From Clostridia bacterium (lineage in GTDB: Bacteria > Bacillota > Clostridia > Oscillospirales > CAG-272): a DNA stretch of 64,000 nucleotides. Shown here in pieces: positions 1 through 7,445 of the stretch. The stretch is taken from assembly GCA_017624905.1 (NCBI GenBank), contig JAGAMD010000030.1, forward strand, positions 1 to 64,000, written 5' to 3'. The notes beneath the pieces were generated by a model, which saw nothing but the letters and a program-made list of their open reading frames with translations, ran no database searches and was not told the origin of the DNA. Made by a program: the position numbers and the translations under genes. The first letter of the stretch is position 1. The number at the start of each line of letters is the position of its first letter.

Positions 1-54
1 CAACTGCAATATTTCTTTTTCGTATTTCTTGATGTTTCTATATCCTCTTGACAT
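1..54 (-). CDS. N-terminal fragment, probable IS-associated helix-turn-helix protein (partial)
   Basis: The first 18 codons of a minus-strand gene are present and the rest lies before the window. The visible start reads MSRGYRNIKKYEKEILQL. An AAGGGGG ribosome site lies 6 bases ahead of the ATG, and that site forms one arm of the inverted repeat at 61-99. From memory, this kind of N-terminus resembles small helix-turn-helix proteins carried by IS3-type elements of Clostridia; 18 residues cannot prove this. If correct, the IS end lies between about 100 and 130. Confidence 0.4.
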   Translation of the reverse strand, partial: MSRGYRNIKKYEKEILQL

Positions 55-60
55 AAAATT

Positions 61-108
61 CCCCCTTATGGTAGTTTCTTTAATTCTACCATAAGGGGGT
101 GTTTTTTT
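61..108. repeat. 14-bp perfect inverted repeat with T-run (terminator or IS-end hairpin)
   Basis: CCCCCTTATGGTAG (61-74) and CTACCATAAGGGGG (86-99) are exact reverse complements around an 11-base loop, followed on the plus strand by TGTTTTTTT. It can act as a terminator for plus-strand transcription. On the minus strand the second-transcribed arm holds the AAGGGGG ribosome site of the partial gene at 1-54, so folding would hide that site. Hairpins that block read-in to a transposase gene are known in IS elements. Confidence 0.6.
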
Positions 109-220
109 CAATTGTCCTTTTTTAACGGACTTGTGCATTTTTGCAGAGCTTTTTATTTATGTGTCTTTATTTTCAAAAAATTGCATATACTAGTAAAAGC
201 ATTAATATTTGGAGGTTTTT

Positions 221-2035
221 ATGTGCTCTATCTGTGGAGAAATTAATTTTTTAGAGCCATGCGATAATGCTCTTACAGGTAATATGAATAAGACTATGGT
301 GCATCGTGGTCCTGACAAAAGCGATTTGTTTTTAGATAGCTATGCTTCTTTAGGTCATAATCGACTTTGCGTGGTTGACATTGAAAACGGTCATCAGCCT
401 ATGACTGTTGTTTACGGCAATAAAAAATATACAATAGTATATAATGGCGAAATTTACAACTGTGATGAAATAAAAAAGGACATTAAGAGAAATGGTATAT
501 TTTTAAAGACAAATTGCGACACGGAAATTGTTCTTTACTCATATATCCTATATGGCGAGGATTGTCCTAAGTACCTTAACGGAATTTTTGCTTTTTGCGT
601 GTATGATGGCGAAAAAGCGTTCTTTGCTCGTGATCGTTTTGGCGTAAAGCCTTTTTATTACTCGAAAATAGGAAACTCCTTGTACTTTGCATCCGAGATA
701 AAAGCACTTTTAAAATGCGACAAAATATCAAGGAATATTACAAAAGAAGCACTTTGGGAAATTTTGTATTTAAGCCCTAATTTTGTCGGTGGCAAGAGTC
801 TATTTCGAGATATTTTAGAATTATGTCCTGCAGAGTGTATGATTTTTGATAAAAACGGACTTAAAAAGTGGCGATATTGGCAGGTTGAGGCAAAGCCATA
901 TTACAGAGATAGAAAATTTGCAATAGAAAAAACAGAGTACCTAGTTAGCGATGCAATAAAAAGACAGCTAGTTAGTGATGTGCCACTTTGCGTATTGCTT
1001 TCCGGTGGGCTTGACTCAAGTGTAGTAAGCGCAATTGCTAGTGAGGAATACAAAAAACAAGGAGATGTCTTATCAACATATTCATTTGAGTATGAAGGAA
1101 ATAAACAGAGCTTTCAGGGTAGCCTATTCCAACCCGAATGTGATGATGACTATGCAATTTACCTTGCCAACCATCTTGGCACAAACCACAAGGTGCTTAC
1201 CTGCCCAACTAGTGAGCTAGTTGAGAATTTGATTCCATCTACCATTCACCGTGATTTGCCGGGTCAAGCAGATATTGATTCATCCCTGCTATATTTCTGC
1301 CGTGAAATAAAGAAAAACCACACGGTCGGCTTAAGTGGTGAATGCTCAGACGAAATATTTGGTGGATATCCTTGGTTTTATCGTCCCGAGATGTTGTTTT
1401 CTGATTTTTTCCCTTGGATACACTCACCAAGAATACGCTCATCGCTATTTAAGGATGATATTTCAAATAGTGACGATGGCTATGAATATGTAAGGTCAAT
1501 TTACCAACAATCCTTGAAGGAGTGTCCTGTTTTGAAGAGTGATAACGAGGAAATGAAGGTGTCAAGAATTGCATCATACCTCTCTGTGAATTATTTTATG
1601 ACCTCGCTTTTACAAAGGAAGGACAGAATGAGCATGGCAAGTGGAGTTGAAATAAGAGTTCCATTTGCCGACCATCGTATTTATGAATTTGTTTACAATG
1701 TGCCGTGGGAAATCAAGTTTGAAAACAAGGTAGAAAAGGCTCTACTCAGAAACAGTATGAAATCACATCTCCCCGAGAAAATTCTTTGGAGGAAAAAGAG
1801 TCCTTATCCCAAAACTCACAATAAGGAATACTTGCGTCTCGTTAGTAATTTATTTAACGAAAGATATCAAAAATCGCACTATTTAAAGGAGCGACTCGAC
1901 AAAAAAAGGCTTGATGAGGTTATTGCCTCAGATGGCACTTGGTTTGGTCAGCTAATGAGTGCACCTCAGCTTCTTGCTTGGCTTATTCAATTTGATTTTT
2001 GGCTAGAAAGCAATAATATCAATATTGTACAGTAA
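221..2035 (+). CDS. asnB: Asparagine synthetase B (glutamine-hydrolysing)
   Basis: Makes asparagine from aspartate, glutamine and ATP in the cytoplasm. The ATG at 221 is chosen over the upstream TTG at 209 because GGAGG (211-215) sits 5 bases ahead and because it leaves Cys2 as the N-terminal nucleophile of the class II glutamine amidotransferase domain. Visible motifs: MCSICGE at the N-terminus, RGPD at 29-32, and the ATP-pyrophosphatase loop SGGLDSS at 261-267. The 604-residue length is within the AsnB family range. It stands alone and is followed by a decayed duplicate of its own 3' end (2110-2159). Other AsnB-like amidotransferases act in surface polysaccharide clusters, but no such neighbours are seen. 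Confidence 0.93.
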   Translation: MCSICGEINFLEPCDNALTGNMNKTMVHRGPDKSDLFLDSYASLGHNRLCVVDIENGHQPMTVVYGNKKYTIVYNGEIYNCDEIKKDIKRNGIFLKTNCDTEIVLYSYILYGEDCPKYLNGIFAFCVYDGEKAFFARDRFGVKPFYYSKIGNSLYFASEIKALLKCDKISRNITKEALWEILYLSPNFVGGKSLFRDILELCPAECMIFDKNGLKKWRYWQVEAKPYYRDRKFAIEKTEYLVSDAIKRQLVSDVPLCVLLSGGLDSSVVSAIASEEYKKQGDVLSTYSFEYEGNKQSFQGSLFQPECDDDYAIYLANHLGTNHKVLTCPTSELVENLIPSTIHRDLPGQADIDSSLLYFCREIKKNHTVGLSGECSDEIFGGYPWFYRPEMLFSDFFPWIHSPRIRSSLFKDDISNSDDGYEYVRSIYQQSLKECPVLKSDNEEMKVSRIASYLSVNYFMTSLLQRKDRMSMASGVEIRVPFADHRIYEFVYNVPWEIKFENKVEKALLRNSMKSHLPEKILWRKKSPYPKTHNKEYLRLVSNLFNERYQKSHYLKERLDKKRLDEVIASDGTWFGQLMSAPQLLAWLIQFDFWLESNNINIVQ

Positions 2036-2036
2036 C

Positions 2037-2109
2037 AATCCCCTCAGTCGCTTTGCGACAGCTCAACACAAGGTATGCACTAAAGGGCACCTTTGAACAA
2101 AGGAGCCTT
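2037..2109. repeat. Intergenic element with small dyads
   Basis: A 73-base stretch begins with CAGTCGC-TTT-GCGACAG and also holds CACCTTTGAACAAAGGAGCC. It resembles the short CAGTC(N)GACAGCTC-type repeats that I recall from intergenic regions of gut Oscillospirales. It separates asnB from the duplicated asnB tail. Confidence 0.45.
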
Positions 2110-2159
2110 TACAATTCGACTTTCAACTAGAAAACAATAATATCAATATTATTGATTGA
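2110..2159 (+). pseudogene. Duplicated 3'-terminal fragment of asnB
   Basis: This stretch repeats the end of asnB. Positions 2127-2150 match 2003-2026 at 23 of 24 bases, and the similarity extends upstream. Read in the same frame it gives QFDFQLENNNINIID then TGA, against QFDFWLESNNINIVQ at the true AsnB C-terminus. It is therefore a remnant of a 124-base tandem duplication. The -35 box of the next gene lies within its last bases. Confidence 0.75.
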
Positions 2160-2184
2160 CATTTTTATACCTTTGTGCTAAAAT
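2156..2184 (+). promoter_or_regulatory. Sigma-A promoter of the MFS gene
   Basis: TTGACA (2156-2161), 17 bases, TAAAAT (2179-2184). Transcription would begin near 2191, which rules out the long-ORF start at 2156 and supports the ATG at 2228. Confidence 0.8.
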
Positions 2185-2227
2185 GCTTTTGATGTTATAC
2201 ATCAATATCAGTTTTTGGCGAGGCATT

Positions 2228-3418
2228 ATGTTTTTTAGGAGCTACAAGGGTACAATTACAGCTTGCTTTATGGGCTATATAACGCAAGCTATTATGGTAA
2301 ATTTCCCACCACTTTTATTTGTATTTTTCGGTCAGCATTTTGGAATCACTCCAGACCAAACTACTATTCTTATTGCGTGTAACTTTGTTACAGAATTAAT
2401 AGTTGACTTTGTTATTTCCAGATACGCTGAAAAAATCGGGTATCGTAAGCTTTTGATTTTAGCCGATATTTTGGCTATTCTTGGTATATGCTTTATGTTC
2501 TCCTTGCCTGATTTATTGCCTGAAAGTCCATTTATAGGTCTTATGATTTCAATGGCTTTCTGTGGAATGGGCGGTGGACTTATGGAGGTTTTGATAAGTC
2601 CTGTTGTTGAGGCATGTCCTACAAAAAACAAAAGCGGAATGATGAGCCTACTCCACTCTTTTTACTGTTGGGGACAGGTAGCAGTTGTTTTAATTTCAAC
2701 TATCTTTTTCCTAGTTTTTGGAATTGATAATTGGCAAATTATGGCGTTTCTTTGGGCGTTAATTCCTGCTTGCGACTTGCTTTTATTCATATTTGCACCA
2801 ATATATTCACTAACCCCTGAGGGCACAGAGGAGAAAAAACCAACCGAGCTTGTAAAAAGCAAGATGTTTTGGTTGCTTGTTGTTATGATGATGTGTGCAG
2901 GTGCTTCTGAGCTTGCAATGAGCCAATGGGCATCAACCTTTGCAGAGGTTACACTTGGAGTTAAAAAGTGGCTTGGCGACTTGATTGGTCCTTGTCTTTT
3001 TGCTGTTTGCATGGGACTTTCCCGTGTGTTCTTTGCTAAAATGTCAGAAAAAATAAATCTTGAAAAGGGTATATTTATCTCTTCAATAATTTGTATATGC
3101 TCCTATCTACTTGCAATTTTTGCCCCCTCCGGCTTTGAATTTTTATCTCTTATTGGGTGCGCTGCTTGTGGTATTGGTTGTGGTCTTATGTGGCCCGGCA
3201 CATTCAGTATTGCATCTAAAAAAGAGCCACTGGGTGGCGTATTTATGTTTGGTATGTTAGCTCTTGCCGGCGACTTTGGTTGCTTGGTTGGCCCTACCTC
3301 AGCAGGTGTTTTCAAGGGAGATTTAAAAACCGGATTTTTAGTAGCACTTATCTTCCCTGTTACTCTTGCTGTAATTTCATTTATTCTATTTATTAGAGAC
3401 AAAAAGAAAAAGGCTTAG
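2228..3418 (+). CDS. Major facilitator superfamily permease (FucP-like)
   Basis: A 396-residue integral membrane transporter with about 12 hydrophobic segments; a typical inner motif region is visible as SRYAEKIGYRKLL after the second segment. Gly-rich helices such as FCGMGGGLMEVLISPVVE and AACGIGCGLMWPG recall sugar:H+ symporters of the fucose permease group, but the substrate cannot be read from sequence. The start at 2228 has a GAGG site 4 bases upstream and lies downstream of the mapped promoter. The gene is a single transcription unit ending in the hairpin at 3406-3434. Confidence 0.82.
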   Translation: MFFRSYKGTITACFMGYITQAIMVNFPPLLFVFFGQHFGITPDQTTILIACNFVTELIVDFVISRYAEKIGYRKLLILADILAILGICFMFSLPDLLPESPFIGLMISMAFCGMGGGLMEVLISPVVEACPTKNKSGMMSLLHSFYCWGQVAVVLISTIFFLVFGIDNWQIMAFLWALIPACDLLLFIFAPIYSLTPEGTEEKKPTELVKSKMFWLLVVMMMCAGASELAMSQWASTFAEVTLGVKKWLGDLIGPCLFAVCMGLSRVFFAKMSEKINLEKGIFISSIICICSYLLAIFAPSGFEFLSLIGCAACGIGCGLMWPGTFSIASKKEPLGGVFMFGMLALAGDFGCLVGPTSAGVFKGDLKTGFLVALIFPVTLAVISFILFIRDKKKKA

Positions 3419-3434
3419 GATTCCTAAGCCTTTT
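3406..3434 (+). terminator. Rho-independent terminator overlapping the MFS stop codon
   Basis: AAAAGGCTTAGGA pairs with TCCTAAGCCTTTT; the stop codon TAG (3416-3418) lies inside the left arm. Confidence 0.8.
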
Positions 3435-3435
3435 G

Positions 3436-3464
3436 TTGAATTTATTTCTTTTGTATGGTATAAT
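3436..3464 (+). promoter_or_regulatory. Sigma-A promoter of the PAP2 gene
   Basis: TTGAAT (3436-3441), 17 bases, TATAAT (3459-3464), with an extended -10 TG at 3456-3457. It starts immediately after the preceding terminator. Confidence 0.8.
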
Positions 3465-3492
3465 AAGTTATATTAATTTGAGGAGATTGCTT

Positions 3493-4449
3493 ATGGAATT
3501 TTTAAAATTTTTAGCAACCTTGCGCACCCCACTTCTTGATAAGTTTTTCTTACTTATTACAGAGCTTGGTGGAGAAATGGTGTTTATAGCTGTTGCCGTT
3601 ATAATTTTTTGGTGCTTTTCAAAAAAAGACGGGTATCTTATCTTGTCAGTTGGTTTTTTAGGTACAGTTGTAAATCAATTTTTAAAAATCACCTTTGGAA
3701 TTTATCGTCCTTGGGTAATTGATCCCAGCTTTAAGGCTGTGCCCGAGGCAATACCTGATGCTAGTGGCTTTTCTTTTCCTAGTGGCCATACACAAAACTC
3801 AGTTGGCACGTTTGGAACTATTGCGTGTGTTTTCAAAAACTCTTGGGTTAAAGCCGTTTGTCTTGTGCTTTGTTTAATTGTTCCTTTTTCTCGTATGTAT
3901 CTTGGTGTACACACTCCGCTTGATGTATTCTTCTCTTTCTTTTTTGCTATTTTAGTTATTTTAATAACTAAGCCACTTCTATATAAGGCATATGAAAGCA
4001 AGATAGGAATGTATATTTTTCTCGGAGTTATGGCAATAATTGCTGTTTTATTTGTAGTTTATGTTGATGCAATTTTTGATCCAAGCACTCTAAGAGAGGA
4101 CCAAATGCACAACTATATTTCAGCACTTAAAAATTCGTATATGATTTTAGGTGCACTTGTAGGCGTTTTAATTGCATTTCCTGTTGAAAAGCATATTGTT
4201 AAATTCAACGAAGGGGGCAAGTGGTACACACAAATATTCAAAGTGGCAGTTGGCTTAACTTTAGTGCTTGGCTTACTTGAGGGATTGAAGCTTCCTCTAA
4301 ATGCTATTTTACCTGAATACACAATTGCCCGTGCTATTAGATATGGCTTAGTTGTTGTGTTTGTAATTGCTATTTATCCTATTTCATTTAGATGGTTTAA
4401 AAGACTTGAAAATTATATTGAGTCAAAACGAATAAAAAAGATTGCTTAA
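3493..4449 (+). CDS. PAP2-family membrane phosphatase
   Basis: A 318-residue membrane protein with the three-part phosphatidic acid phosphatase type 2 signature: K-x6-RP (KITFGIYRPW), PSGH (FPSGHTQNS) and SR-x5-H-x3-D (SRMYLGVHTPLD). The last His is the expected nucleophile. Family members remove phosphate from lipid phosphates such as phosphatidate or undecaprenyl pyrophosphate at the outer face of the membrane. Four or more further hydrophobic helices follow the catalytic part, an extension beyond the minimal family size. The ATG at 3493 has GAGGAG upstream. Substrate unknown; undecaprenyl-PP recycling is one possibility. Confidence 0.85.
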   Translation: MEFLKFLATLRTPLLDKFFLLITELGGEMVFIAVAVIIFWCFSKKDGYLILSVGFLGTVVNQFLKITFGIYRPWVIDPSFKAVPEAIPDASGFSFPSGHTQNSVGTFGTIACVFKNSWVKAVCLVLCLIVPFSRMYLGVHTPLDVFFSFFFAILVILITKPLLYKAYESKIGMYIFLGVMAIIAVLFVVYVDAIFDPSTLREDQMHNYISALKNSYMILGALVGVLIAFPVEKHIVKFNEGGKWYTQIFKVAVGLTLVLGLLEGLKLPLNAILPEYTIARAIRYGLVVVFVIAIYPISFRWFKRLENYIESKRIKKIA

Positions 4450-4454
4450 ATAAT

Positions 4455-4482
4455 AAAAACGGACACTGAGTGTCCGTTTTTT
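4455..4482. terminator. Bidirectional terminator between convergent genes
   Basis: ACGGACAC (4459-4466), loop TGA, GTGTCCGT (4470-4477), with A-run before and T-run after. A nearly identical hairpin core sits at 53249-53273. Confidence 0.85.
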
Positions 4483-5080
4483 ATCTCATTTTTCTGTTTC
4501 TTTCTCCCTTTGGCTCCGGGAATATGCATTTGTGTCCCTTTAGTGCGGAAATATAAGAAAGTGTTGCAACAATCGCACCCGGAATGAGCACTACAAAAAA
4601 CAACCAAGAAAGCTTGCCGAAGAAGTGCCACAAGATTGGGTAATACATACCATTATACAGCATTGATATTAAGCCAACGACTGCGTGCATTTCCTTTGCA
4701 ACATCGCCTATTAATGCAACAATGGTTAAATTCAAAATCAAAAAGATATCAATTGAGTTAGCAACTAGCCAAAACAAAAGCCCTTTAAAGTTATTTTTTG
4801 CAAGTCTGCCACCGTCAATTTTGATTTTATCACTTGCTCCCTTTTCCCACATAGCTACATATATTAGGCAAAGATATAGTAAAACTCCTACGCCACACAT
4901 AATATAGCCAAGGACGCCAAAGCTATTTTCTGAGCCCTTAAAGACCTTATCATTTAATAGCTTCGTCGCAAGTGAAACAACAAGACCAAAAACACACATT
5001 GCTATATGATTTAAAAATAGCTTTGATATTATATCAAAGTTGTTTCTAAAAAAGGCTACAAAGCCCTTGTTTTCCTCCAT
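4481..5080 (-). CDS. Hypothetical integral membrane protein
   Basis: 199 residues with about four to five hydrophobic helices and a basic C-terminal tail (KGERNRKMR). A clear ribosome site (AAGGAG) precedes the ATG. I do not recognise a family. It lies alone on the minus strand between the PAP2 gene and the recombinase, with its own promoter at 5114-5142, and shares the terminator at 4455-4482. No catalytic motif is visible. Confidence 0.65.
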   Translation of the reverse strand: MEENKGFVAFFRNNFDIISKLFLNHIAMCVFGLVVSLATKLLNDKVFKGSENSFGVLGYIMCGVGVLLYLCLIYVAMWEKGASDKIKIDGGRLAKNNFKGLLFWLVANSIDIFLILNLTIVALIGDVAKEMHAVVGLISMLYNGMYYPILWHFFGKLSWLFFVVLIPGAIVATLSYISALKGHKCIFPEPKGERNRKMR

Positions 5081-5113
5081 TTTGATCTCCTTTTTCCGTT
5101 GTTTTATATAAGT

Positions 5114-5142
5114 ATTATATAAGAAATAAAAAATAATTTCAA
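5114..5142 (-). promoter_or_regulatory. Sigma-A promoter of the membrane protein gene
   Basis: On the minus strand: TTGAAA, 17 bases, TATAAT. Confidence 0.75.
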
Positions 5143-5229
5143 TAATGTTTTGAAAAATTTATATTTTAGATACAAAATCTTAATGTTTTATGATAAAATA
5201 ATATTATCACACTAATAGGAGGAGAAAAG

Positions 5230-6237
5230 ATGAACTTTCCGATTGAAACGATGCCACAAATTGTGCGTGATTTTGCTTCATACAAGCTCACGATTCAAGG
5301 ATGCTCTGAAAAAGCTATTGATGAATATCTTTCTGATTTAAGACTCTTTTTAAGATACATATACGCAAAAAGAAATAAAATAAAAACCTCCTCTGATGAG
5401 TTTGGTAAAATTGATATTTCAAGGCTTGATTTAGGCTTTTTTGAAAAAATTACGACGGAGGAAATATACGACTTTTTTATCTATGTTTCCAACGAACGTG
5501 GCAATGGTGCATCTGCAAGAGCAAGAAAGCTATCCGCTATTAAAGCTTTTTTTAAATATGCTTGTCAAAAGCGCAGGATTTTAGAGCATAACCCGGCAAC
5601 CGATATGGAAGCACCAAAGAAAAAGCAAGCCTTACCTAAGTATTTATCTATGGACGAAAGCCTTGCTCTACTCAGTGCTATTGAAAACGACAAGGAATCT
5701 AAAACAAGAGAAAGAGATTACGCTATTATCACTCTGTTTTTGAACTGCGGTATGCGTCTTTCTGAGTTGGTTGGAATCAATTTAAACGACATCGACCGTG
5801 AATTTCGCTCATTGCGTGTTCTTGGAAAGGGTAACAAGGAAAGAATTGTTTATTTAAACGATGCGTGTCGAGATGCCTTGACACAATACCTAGAGGTAAG
5901 AACCAAGGACAAGCAAAAGCCATTAAACACAAATGCTCTTTTCATTAGTAAGCAGTACAAGCGTATCAGCAACAAAACAGTTCAATGGCTTGTTTATAAA
6001 TATCTTTCACTTGCCGGACTCGACTATAAGCACTACTCTACTCACAAGCTAAGGCATACAGCGGCAACTCTTATGTATCAAACCGGAAAGGTTGACGTGC
6101 GTGTTTTAAAGGAGATTCTAGGTCACGAGCAATTAAATACTACACAAATATATACTCACGTATCAAATCAAGGTATGCAAGATGCAATTGATAGCAACCC
6201 TTTGGCAAATATAAAAAGTCGAAAAAAGGATGATTAA
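5230..6237 (+). CDS. Tyrosine recombinase, XerC/XerD type
   Basis: 335-residue site-specific recombinase. An N-terminal SAM-like core-binding domain (about 8-115) is followed by the catalytic domain (about 135-325). All active-site residues are visible: Arg176 (NCGMRLSEL), Lys200 (VLGKGNKER), His272 and Arg275 (HKLRHTAATL), His299 (EILGHEQ) and the nucleophile Tyr308 (TTQIYTH). Length and lack of a phage neighbourhood favour the housekeeping Xer role in resolving chromosome dimers over an integrase. AGGAGGAG lies just before the ATG, and an extended -10 (TGATAAAAT, 5191-5199) lies upstream. Confidence 0.87.
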   Translation: MNFPIETMPQIVRDFASYKLTIQGCSEKAIDEYLSDLRLFLRYIYAKRNKIKTSSDEFGKIDISRLDLGFFEKITTEEIYDFFIYVSNERGNGASARARKLSAIKAFFKYACQKRRILEHNPATDMEAPKKKQALPKYLSMDESLALLSAIENDKESKTRERDYAIITLFLNCGMRLSELVGINLNDIDREFRSLRVLGKGNKERIVYLNDACRDALTQYLEVRTKDKQKPLNTNALFISKQYKRISNKTVQWLVYKYLSLAGLDYKHYSTHKLRHTAATLMYQTGKVDVRVLKEILGHEQLNTTQIYTHVSNQGMQDAIDSNPLANIKSRKKDD

Positions 6238-6306
6238 TACACCATTTTTTGGTATTTTTAGATCATATATACATTTTTGATGGAAAATTTTTGTGCAATT
6301 TCACTA

Positions 6307-6335
6307 TTGACTTATCGTATAAAAACCTATATAAT
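6307..6335 (+). promoter_or_regulatory. Sigma-A promoter of acpP
   Basis: TTGACT (6307-6312), 17 bases, TATAAT (6330-6335). Confidence 0.8.
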
Positions 6336-6391
6336 TATTGAGGTTGCTCACTCAATTTGTGCGAACCTTTTATTTTGAAGGAGATTAGATT

Positions 6392-6619
6392 ATGTTTGAA
6401 AGACTTAAAAACATTTTAGTTGAGGAATTATCCCTCAATCCAGACGATGTAACACTTAGCGCAGAGCTTGCTAATGACCTTGGAGTTAACTCACTTGAGC
6501 TTGCTGACCTTGTTCTTGTTTGCGAGGACGAATTCGGCGTTGAATTCAACGAGGATGATATACATAAATTCATCACTGTTGGCGATGTAGTTGAATACCT
6601 CGAAGAAACAGCAAAATAA
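6392..6619 (+). CDS. acpP: Acyl carrier protein
   Basis: 75-residue acidic helical protein that carries acyl chains on a phosphopantetheine arm, usually in fatty acid synthesis. The attachment serine is Ser34 in GVNSLELADL. The residue before it is Asn, where the usual motif is DSL. No other fatty acid synthesis gene lies nearby, so a specialised carrier remains possible. A phosphopantetheinyl transferase gene follows 240 bases later, a fitting partner. GAAGGAG precedes the ATG. Confidence 0.88.
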   Translation: MFERLKNILVEELSLNPDDVTLSAELANDLGVNSLELADLVLVCEDEFGVEFNEDDIHKFITVGDVVEYLEETAK

Positions 6620-6682
6620 GTGGCTTTCAATACGCATAGAACAAAAGCGTTGAAATCATAATATTTTAAAATTTTTAAGGTT

Positions 6683-6716
6683 GAGATTTTCACTTTTGTG
6701 AAAATCTCTTCTTTTT
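6683..6716 (+). terminator. Terminator after acpP
   Basis: GAGATTTTCAC (6683-6693), loop TTTT, GTGAAAATCTC (6698-6708), then TTCTTTTT. Confidence 0.85.
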
Positions 6717-6808
6717 ATACGCTTTTTAGTCGCGACCATACCACCTATCGTACAGAGTACGCCGACGCAGGCATGTTCACGCCTTCTATGTGCGCTGAAA
6801 CGCACTTA
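6713..6808. repeat. GC-richer intergenic repeat, possible copy of the element at 36467-36567
   Basis: This block is clearly GC-richer than its flanks. Its reverse complement shares an ordered series of short blocks with 36467-36567: TTCAG-GCG, GCGTGA, GGCGTA, CGATAG, TCGCG and ATAAAAAAG-like ends. It ends in the hairpin GTGCG-CTGAAA-CGCAC (6790-6805). The match is divergent and was aligned by eye. Confidence 0.4.
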
Positions 6809-6811
6809 TTA

Positions 6812-6833
6812 AGAGGCACTTGCCTCTGTTTTT
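6812..6833 (+). terminator. Terminator-like hairpin just before the PPTase gene
   Basis: AGAGGC (6812-6817) pairs with GCCTCT (6822-6827) around a 4-base loop ACTT, followed by GTTTTTT. It lies only 25 bases ahead of the PPTase ATG with no room for a promoter after it, so that gene depends on read-through or attenuation here. Confidence 0.65.
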
Positions 6834-6857
6834 TACTAAACTGAGAAGGGAGATATT

Positions 6858-7361
6858 ATGTTTAAGGTTAAATTTTTAAAATTTGAATATGAAAATCTTG
6901 AATGCTGTAAAAGCAAGCGTGAATACGAGCATAATATTGCCTATTCTCTGCTTGATGAGCTTCTTAAAGAAGTAGGCATAAACGACTATGAATTTGTCAA
7001 AAATGAAAACGGAAAACCATTTTTGAAGGATATTCCTATATTTTTTAATATATCACATACAGAGGGCTTTTGTGCAGTTTGCATAAACGACTCTCCCATT
7101 GGTATTGACTGTGAAAAAATAGATCATAATTTTGAAAAAAGAATACCTGAGTTTGCTAAGAGATATTTCTTAGAGAGTGAGTTAAAGTTACTTGAAGAAA
7201 ACGGCTATGATGCTCTTACATTTTTCAAAATTTGGACCGGCAAGGAAGCATATATCAAAAAATATGGTTATAATTCATCACATATTACAAAGGTAGATAC
7301 TACAAAAGAAGCTTTTGAAAGAACAATGGTAGATAATTATATTATAACTATTTTAAAGTAA
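6858..7361 (+). CDS. 4'-phosphopantetheinyl transferase, Sfp type
   Basis: 167 residues, shorter than the Bacillus Sfp of about 220. The enzyme moves the phosphopantetheine arm of coenzyme A onto a serine of carrier proteins. Visible family motifs: NISHTEG (64-70), GIDCE (82-86, metal-binding Asp) and FKIWTGKEAYIKK (123-135, the WxxKEA motif). It probably activates the acyl carrier protein encoded 240 bases upstream; no AcpS-type gene is seen in the window. AGAAGGGAG precedes the ATG, and a terminator-like hairpin immediately upstream suggests that its expression is limited. Confidence 0.85.
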   Translation: MFKVKFLKFEYENLECCKSKREYEHNIAYSLLDELLKEVGINDYEFVKNENGKPFLKDIPIFFNISHTEGFCAVCINDSPIGIDCEKIDHNFEKRIPEFAKRYFLESELKLLEENGYDALTFFKIWTGKEAYIKKYGYNSSHITKVDTTKEAFERTMVDNYIITILK

Positions 7362-7374
7362 TTTGAAAAATATA

Positions 7375-7403
7375 TTGATTTTACATTCATTTTGTAGTAA
7401 AAT
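7375..7403 (+). promoter_or_regulatory. Sigma-A promoter of fba
   Basis: TTGATT (7375-7380), 17 bases, TAAAAT (7398-7403). Confidence 0.75.
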
Positions 7404-7445
7404 ATACAAGGAAAAAATAAAAGCTAAAATTAAGGAGATTTAATT

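Noticed and set aside
5230..6237. Phage or genomic-island integrase
   Set aside because: No phage genes, tRNA attachment site or flanking repeats; the length and motifs fit housekeeping Xer.
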